Of a stretch of DNA of 64,000 bases, positions 57,533 to 64,000 are shown piece by piece; position 1 is the first letter of the stretch, and each line of letters begins with the position of its first letter. Under the pieces are notes generated by a model. That model was given only the letters and a program-made list of their open reading frames with translations, did not search any database and had not been told where the DNA came from. A program made the position numbers and the translations under genes. The stretch is taken from the NCBI RefSeq assembly GCF_016808335.1, contig NC_053147.1, positions 66,152,960 through 66,216,959 on the forward strand, written 5' to 3'. The stretch comes from Panicum virgatum (Eukaryota; Streptophyta; Magnoliopsida; Poales; Poaceae).

Positions 57533-58784
57533 TTGAGACGATTGTTATGTAGGATAGGAATAGTAGGATATACTAGGAGGAAAGGAAAAGTATAGGCTCG
57601 TGCATGTTAACTTCCCAGCACCACCCTTCAGTCCTCCTAAACAGAAACTTGTAGACGAATCCATCTGAACTGTGCCAGTCGGAAATTTTGCCCTTCCTTC
57701 CAGAGTTCCAGTACGCTGACTGCTGGCTCTGAAAAGGGTAATCCTCCTCCCTTATCCTCATCTGAAGTTCTGAACGACTGAATGAAGTCAGCACACCACC
57801 AGCTGACGAATGATGCAAGCAACGCTAACAGCAGCAGCTCGCCGTGCATGGCCATGGGAACATCTCTGCTGCAATTGTCTCGTGTGTTATCTTCTATTTC
57901 CAGGACTTCAGAGACTGCATTTTTCTGCCTCAGGCGACCAGGGCTAGCTCTCGGCATCAGCTCGGCACACCTCACATTCTGAGGTGTCAACAACGTTCTT
58001 GACCACCAGGTTGGTTTTGCATTGTGTCTTTTGTTGAACCAGCAGCCATGCAAAGAAGCGTACGCGAGGGGGCGCTCCAGACGAACTTGTAGAACGGGCA
58101 TTGTGCACTATCTTGTGAGCTCATCATGGCGGTATAGATCGGGCCAGCTCCAAGTGTACCATCCTTTAATTTGCTGCCAAGGGACAGCCTGCAGTTGGGT
58201 GTCTCTTGCAACTCCAAGTCTTCAGTCATCTCCTCCAGAGTTGCCCGTTCGTTCGTTCAAAAAATAAAAAGAGTAGGAGCACAAATGTTTGTGACTATGT
58301 TGAATTGAGATTCTAAATTTATGTGAATGGAGATGGATTCTTCAATATAGCAATAGAATGTGAGCAGGTGCCAAATGATGACTAAACATTGAACATGCCG
58401 TCGGAAAAGCAGAAGAATGTGAGCAAGATTGAGACTTCCGTATGCTGTATAAAAGAGATGCTTGGAAAACGAATATTAATACATAATTGTCAAAAAAAAA
58501 ACTGAATGTGCATTCAGAACTGAGACAATCTTTCAGGATGCTTTCTTGCACACAGCAGCACGTTCTTATGTTGAGTGTTCACTGTCCAGGCATCATTTTA
58601 CAGCAGATTTTGATTTGTTATTTACTCATTCAGAATTTAATCATTCAGAATCTATCCAATAAACATTCAGGCATTCATTTGAGCATCCATAACGCACCTC
58701 AATTCTGATAGCGATATAGGGCTCGTTCCAGGGCTGCAGAGCGATCCATGGGCCATGCTTGCTTTGTAGAGATAAGTGTAGCAC
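57533..58784. other. Possible decayed minus-strand gene, unrecognised
   Basis: Minus-strand frames at 58229-57987 (MTEDLELQETPNCRLSLGSK, then PIYTAMMSSQDSAQCPFYKF) and 58101-57637 overlap and look coding-like in part, but no family was recognised. No clear splice model could be drawn. The remainder of the stretch shows nothing. Confidence 0.3.
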
Positions 58785-61700
58785 CGTCGTGTAACACCCC
58801 AGGGGTTACTACAAAATTAGTAAAACTTAAACGTGCTTAACCCAAAACTAATTGGCTTGACTGTCTGCTGCTCGTCGTCGCCGTGGTCAAGTTGGCCATG
58901 AACGCCGCCCGCACGCGTTGCGTGCGACGTGTGTCCCGTGCCCATCCCGCCGCGCCCTTATCCCTTCGCCCAGGTGCCTCATTCCCTCCTCTCCTTCCCG
59001 GGAAGACCACGCCGGCCTCTCTTGCTCGCGTCCGAGCTCCACCATCGGCTGCCATGGCCACCGAGATCCACTTGGCAGTGAAATCCCACTTCCGGTCATC
59101 ATCTTCGGCAACCAAAGGCTAGAATCGACTTTCCTCGACTCGCTGAAGCTCATGCTCTCCTCGTTCCAGCGCGTTCCGCGAGTTTCCGCGCTCGTTCCCG
59201 AGCCATGCCGCCGCCGGCATGCTGCTGCTCGCCGCGAGCCGCATGCACGCGCCCCTGTGCTGGGCCGCCGAGCGCCCCCACTCCGCCCGGCCTTGCTGAG
59301 TCCTTCCATGGCCGCCCCATCGTCCTCCCTCGCTGGAGTGCCACCGCACGCCGCCATCACCGCCGCCGAGGTGCTGCTACCGCCGCCGGCGCCTCTCCGG
59401 TCGCCCCCAACCCCAACCAAGCCCACCTACAGGTAGTCCTCGTCGCCCTCATGCTCCTCCACCCCTCCCTCGCCGCCAGCAAGCCCCCCCCACCCTGGCC
59501 GGAATCGCCGTTCCCCTTTCTCCCCTGCTTCAAAATTGCTACCAGGGACCTTGTGCGACAATTGAAACAAGTTCAGGGGCCTATCTGCACAACCGTAGAC
59601 TCATATGAATAGTGCTGCGAAGGGTTATTTTGCAATAAATTGGCTGAAACTTTGAAAAATCATAGTAAATCATAGAAAAATCAGAAAATTGAAAACTAAA
59701 ATTTGTTGGATTCCTTGTTCTAAGATCTACAACTTTTCTTACAGGTTGATCTTCAGTTTCTAAATAGTTTTTGCTCTAGTTTAAATATTAGTTTAAGTGG
59801 CTGTAAACTTTGAAAATGCATAGTAAATCATGGAAAAATCATAAAATAGAAAATAAAGATGTTTTGGAATCCTTGTGATTATATCTATGCAATGAACCTA
59901 TAATATGACATGTGTTGGTAGAAAAATATTGTCCTAGAATTTTATTCATGCTTGTTAGGGATAAAATCATATATGTAGTTATGTTTCTCCTTTTTGCTGT
60001 GAAATTTTTATGGTAGATTAGTCATGTGATGCATGTGATGTGGTAAAAGTTTCAGATTTATTAGTGCACGTGTGCATGAGTTATTGATTTAACTTGGTTA
60101 GTGTTTAATAAATAGTTTATGAGTAATAGGAATATGCATAAATAATTATGCTTGCTGATAAATCATGAAAACTTCATGCTAGGGTTGTTTTCTATTGTTT
60201 TATCACTAGTAAATATTTTATGTTCGGAACATATAGGTTGCTAATCAAAAATAATTTTTATTAGTAGTTAGGCATGTTCTATTAGAAATAATAGTTTCTT
60301 TACATATAAGATCATGATAAATTTATGTAAAATACTTTGTTAAGTATAATTACAGGATATAATCAGTAAGAATTAGTTTGTGCTATTAAATTGTACTCGT
60401 GCAACTTATTTCGTTCCTAGCATGTGTAATTTATCTTGTTTTGTGCCATGTAAATATAACATTAGGTGTCACACTTAAATACACACCATTTTGGTTCTTT
60501 AGGTAGTTACTAATGCTTGGTTCTCTGTAAATGAGTGTCCAATGAGATAAGTTCAGAAGAGAGTAATTATCATGTTAAGTATCACTTTTACCACCTAATA
60601 AATTTCACCTATGTTACTGTTGTTTGAGTCTTACATGTTTGTAACTAAAGGTACTTAATGTATATAGATGATGCAATTAACATGTGGTAGACTTCTTATT
60701 CTTGTGACGATATTCATCATGCCTTGTTAGCTTTAATCACTAGGGCAAGTAACTTCATAAGACAAATCTCAATGATGAACTAGTCCTTCGGGTGAGGATG
60801 AGTGATCAACTTTAGTACGATTTGTATATTACTTCTTTATGACAACGTACCACGCATTACTTTCTGGTCGTCCTTAGAATATGTGTTTATGCCTCTTTTG
60901 TGCATGCATGTGCATCTATGCATATCATTTAGATACGAGGGTAGATCAATTGAAGGACGATTGGAACATAAAGATGGAGAAAACTCCAAAAGATGGTGTG
61001 TTAGTTTCTATCCAGAAGGTGGTGGATTATCTATCATGAAACTCCAACCTACTAACTTATAGTGATACTTTACTCCCAGGTAAGCCCCGGTGTATAACCC
61101 ACTATTTTAAATTATGAATTATTATATGTGTATTACTTGTGCATTATGTTGTTAGGAGTTGCCTGGAACCTTAATTGCATTATTCCTAGGTTCCCTTGGT
61201 CTTATACTAGTATGGATAGGTCGATAGCACTGCTATGCTTAAATAAGTCTCGGTAGAAGTCGAGTGATTTCCTGTCACTCGCGAGCTATAGGGCAAAAGT
61301 CGAGTAATTTCCGGTTACTCGCGAGATTTATAGTTATCTTTATATTCCAGTATATGAGATATGGAATGCAATATGGAATGAATGAAAATTTGAGACCGGA
61401 CGGGGGAATGATGATGAGATATAGGTATGGCAACAGGACAGGGTTCCTGGTGTCTTAGCCACGTCTGTGTCGATTGAGGACCGTACCGTTGTTGGCCCTG
61501 CTGATCATGTTTGAATTGTACTAACTGCATGCCGGGAGTAGGAGGTAGTTGAAACCGGTAAGCCTAGTACTGCCTTGCTTCGAAAGTACATGAACCCGCA
61601 CCCAACTCCTGGGGTAGTTGAGTAGTCGCGGAGAAATGGGGATGCATATGTTTACTTTTGGTGGTCTCACGTTGAGCTCGGCTGACCATATGTCGTTGGA

Positions 61701-61790
61701 CTGGTCCCGCTTACATCTGACAGCTTTTTAGGACATAGACTACCCACACAGATCAACACATGTATTTTTTGTGCACTTTGTCCTCACTCG

Positions 61791-61875
61791 TGCGCACCCG
61801 GGAAGAACTTCCCGGTCGGTCACCCATCCCCAAATTTCTCCGGGCCAAGCATGCTTAACCTCGGAGTTCTTTGGA
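61791..61875 (-). promoter_or_regulatory. 5S rRNA-like segment in Cassandra 3' LTR
   Basis: Minus strand reads AGAACTCCGAGGTTAAGCAT, GCTTGG and GGATGGGTGACC, then GGGAAGTTCTTCCC. It parallels the plant 5S rRNA internal promoter (A-box, intermediate element, C-box). It is not a 5S gene, since the 5' third of 5S is missing and the flanks are LTR. Confidence 0.8.
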
Positions 61876-62380
61876 GACCGGCTTCCGGAAAAGAAGTTGC
61901 AACTTGTTGGTATGAGTATTCTATCAATCCTATTAAGTCTTTGGGCTTGGATGTCACATCCTCACCCCCTTAAGAGACCGACGTCCTCGTCGGTCAATCC
62001 CAAGCCTGGAACGTCCTCTCTTGGCCATGTCCCGTACGTCCTGTGCCAACAGCCCATGTGTCACGTCCATGCGTCCAGTGCCAACGGTCCCTGTGCCACG
62101 TCCGTGCGTCCAGTGCCAACAGCGCATCCCAGATGCCCGCGCACTGACCCGCCACGCGCCCGTGCACATGCCGGTGGCATTTGCTCCCCCACACGACCGT
62201 GCTCATGCCTCCGCACTTACGCCCGTACGTGCCCATGAAACTGCGAGAGTCGGCTCTGATACCATTCTGTAACGTCCCGCCTCCCCGAGGTCGGGCCCAC
62301 TTACATCTGGCAGCTTTTTAGGACATAGACTACCCTCACAGACCAACACATGTCTTTTCTGTGCACTTTGTCCTCTCTCG

Positions 62381-62465
62381 TGCGCACCCGGGAAGAACTT
62401 CCCGGTCGGTCACCCATCCCCAAATTTCTCCGGGCCAAGCATGCTTAACCTCGGAGTTCTTTGAA
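62381..62465 (-). promoter_or_regulatory. 5S rRNA-like segment in Cassandra 5' LTR
   Basis: Same 5S-derived block as in the other LTR, with A-box-like GAGGTTAAGCATGCTTGG and C-box-like GGGGATGGGTGACC intact. In Cassandra elements this segment is held to recruit Pol III. Here it is the upstream copy for the minus-strand element. Confidence 0.8.
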
Positions 62466-63419
62466 GACCGGCTTCCAGAAAAGAAGTTGCAACTTGTTGG
62501 TATGAATATTCTATCAATCCTATTAAGTCTTTGGGCTGGGATGTCACAGGGGAGGGGAATGTTTGGTCCGTATGGTCCGACGGGGCTAATACGTGCCGTG
62601 TTGGTTAGGTCCACCTTGCAAGGTTAAATCGGATCGATTCGCTGTCAGTCGCTCTCGGACATGAGCACCTTGATCTCTGAGTCACATCGTAGAAAGAACA
62701 TGGAAGGGGATGAAATGATCAATATGGTTGTGCCTAATCAATTGTTTTTCCACACTGATTGGTGTAGAAATGCAAACCGTAGAAAATAGGTACTCATTCC
62801 TAATTTTGAGCTAAAATATTGAAAGTAAGGACTCACTCTTAATTGCTTTTCCGCAAAACAACCCACAGCTAGAAAGCCGTGCATGTCTAGATAGTGGGCT
62901 ATGTATACCCATAGTCAGGTAAGTCTTGCTGAGTATTAGTATACTCAGGGTTTGTTGTTTACCCTGTTTCAGGTATAAAAGCTAATCAGGATTAACATCG
63001 GTGGGCTCGATATGACGTCCTCACATCTCCGTAGTTATCATTTTATTTCATTTTATTTTAGTTGGTTTCTAATGAAAATCTTCCTCAGGTTAGACTCTCT
63101 CTACCGCTGCTATTATCTATTATGTGTTTCGATCGGACCGTGGGTTGAAAACAGGCTGTCAAGTTACACTTAATTAAGCTAATGCGACTGATGTGTTGAA
63201 ATAATGGCCATTACGCTTAATTAAGCCTTTTAACTTGGCGGTTCTGTCACACGTCGGATGGCGAATCGGCGCACCACAGCGATTGACGTCTCTCTGGTGT
63301 ACAATCAACTACTGCAGCGGATCTAGTTCCTCCAAATTAAAGGGGGGCTCACTGAATGGCAACACGTGAATTTATTCAAATTCTAAAGGAATCAGACTGT
63401 TTCCTATGAAATTCTTTGT

Positions 63420-63690
63420 TTGAACAAGCACAAAGAATCGAACTTGCCGTCTAAGCATCTTCCTTTGAACTCCATGCTGCCAGAAACGGTTTGCATTGAT
63501 GTTGTCCTGCTACTCCTCTGGCACATGTGGAAAGCACGCAATGCAAAAAACTTGGATCATGTGATCTCTTGTGCTCTTTATATCATCCGTCGCGTGCTAA
63601 AAGATTTGGACTTGTGGAGCTGCAGTTTCGGCGTTTCCACCAGGATCTGGCGCGTTACCTTTTCCTTCTCACTCCTGGAGTGACCCGTGT
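63420..63690 (+). pseudogene. LINE-like / RT-associated C-terminal fragment
   Basis: The frame gives CIDVVLLLLWHMWKARNAKN, then LDLWSCSF. In a shifted frame comes RFHQDLARYLFLLTPGV. The W-H-(ML)-W-K-x-R-N pattern and the following W-containing helix are typical of the region after the zf-RVT domain in plant LINE-derived proteins. It is short and frame-shifted. Confidence 0.45.
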
Positions 63691-64000
63691 AATCTCCCTC
63701 GGTATGCCGAGGCGAACCTTGTGCATGTCACGCAAGAGGATAACAAGACCTGGCAGACACACCCAATACTACTTCTTCCCAGACGCAGCAATACATGTAT
63801 GCAGCATCTCTTTCACTTGCTAGTCTCCAAACATAATGCAGCTGCTCTCGGAGGTTGAAAAGATGCTCCTATCTTTCTTTGCAACCTGCCCAATTCCATT
63901 GAAACAGAGAAAAAGGATACAACAGTTTTTGTTCAGAGAATGAAGTTAAGCACTCAATTGAAAGAGCAGGAAACAGACTGCCTAACAGCAGCCTGCCTGA
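63691..64000. other. Window end, nothing recognised
   Basis: Sequence after the LINE-like fragment. No clear poly(A) tail or gene was recognised before the window ends. Confidence 0.3.

Larger units (their letters stand above)
61691..62548 (-). mobile_element. Cassandra TRIM retrotransposon, nested, minus strand
   Basis: Two direct repeats of about 270-280 bp (about 61691-61958 and 62268-62548) flank a 309-bp interior. On the minus strand the 5' LTR starts TGTGACATCCCAGCCC and ends GGGACGTTACA. It is followed by ATGGTATCAGAGCC (plus-strand 62254-62265), the Met-tRNA primer site. A ttaagggggtgagga purine tract precedes the other LTR. Both LTRs hold 5S rRNA-like sequence (separate entries), the defining mark of Cassandra. 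No coding capacity. The left LTR's outer edge is diverged, and no target duplication was found. Confidence 0.9.
58790..63251. mobile_element. Giant gypsy-type solo LTR with nested Cassandra
   Basis: Begins TGTAACACCCCAGGGGTT and ends CGGTTCTGTCACA. A perfect 5-bp CGTCG lies on both sides (58785-58789, 63252-63256). Without the nested element it is about 3.6 kb. That size, and the phrase cttgctgagtattagtatac near the 3' end, are like the long LTRs of grass chromovirus-type gypsy elements. There is no second LTR, PBS, gag or pol in the span, so this is a solo LTR left by recombination between two LTRs. The GC-rich part (58870-59560) yields open frames that are not genes. Confidence 0.8.

Noticed and set aside
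58837..59612. GC-rich frames on both strands
   Set aside because: Part of the solo LTR; low-complexity Arg/Pro/Ala sequence.
61791..62465. 5S rRNA genes
   Set aside because: Only the internal-promoter part of 5S is present, diverged and embedded in both LTRs of a Cassandra element.
1..64000. CRISPR arrays, operons, prophage or bacterial systems
   Set aside because: The DNA is plant nuclear; tandem repeats seen are minisatellites or transposon ends, not spacer arrays.

Overview
This window is plant nuclear DNA, almost certainly from a grass. The genes have GC-rich first exons, short GT-AG introns and plant-specific families (IQD, FORKED/VAN3-binding, BAG5-like, RHD3, plant NEK, TPR3-like). 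Between them lies a dense layer of grass-type transposons: Tourist- and Stowaway-like MITEs, hAT elements, a Pack-MULE, non-LTR retroposons, TRIMs and a giant gypsy-type solo LTR. A panicoid grass is my guess. The species cannot be fixed from the sequence alone. No bacterial or organellar genes, CRISPR arrays, rRNA genes or convincing tRNA genes were seen.

Layout. 0-5 kb: a BAG5-like pseudogene bordered by an 824-bp Tourist-like element, then a minus-strand fragment of a FORKED/VAN3-binding gene (promoter plus two exons only). 5-14 kb: non-genic DNA with many copies of one MITE superfamily, an hAT element with a GC-rich minisatellite core, a SINE-like element and a tandem duplication split by MITEs. 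15.1-16.4 kb: an intact two-exon IQD calmodulin-binding gene. 17.3-22.3 kb: two retroposon-like insertions with target-site duplications, and a Pack-MULE carrying the 3' part of a trihelix/MYB-SANT-like gene. 22.3-27.1 kb: AT-rich DNA with local tandem repeats and unrecognised exon-like pieces. 27.6-31.6 kb: an 8-exon TPR protein gene (TPR3-like co-chaperone). 33-34.2 kb: a Stowaway MITE followed by a TRIM. 37.8-42.9 kb: a NEK kinase gene with an upstream 5'UTR intron and 14 coding exons. 44.2-54.0 kb, minus strand: a 22-exon ROOT HAIR DEFECTIVE 3 (atlastin-like GTPase) gene with a recent non-autonomous LTR element in intron 8. 54-58.8 kb: repeats, including an hAT element with a perfect 8-bp duplication. 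58.8-63.25 kb: a solo LTR flanked by CGTCG and carrying a nested Cassandra TRIM with 5S rRNA-like LTRs. 63.4-63.7 kb: a LINE-like remnant.

The four intact genes (IQD, TPR3-like, NEK, RHD3) are independent single-copy loci, not an operon-like system. IQD and NEK proteins act on the microtubule cytoskeleton and RHD3 shapes the ER, but nothing in the sequence shows that they work together. The most unusual result is a pair of TRIM retroelements that share one internal domain but have unrelated LTRs. One LTR carries 5S rRNA-like promoter sequence. The other carries a tRNA-type B-box.
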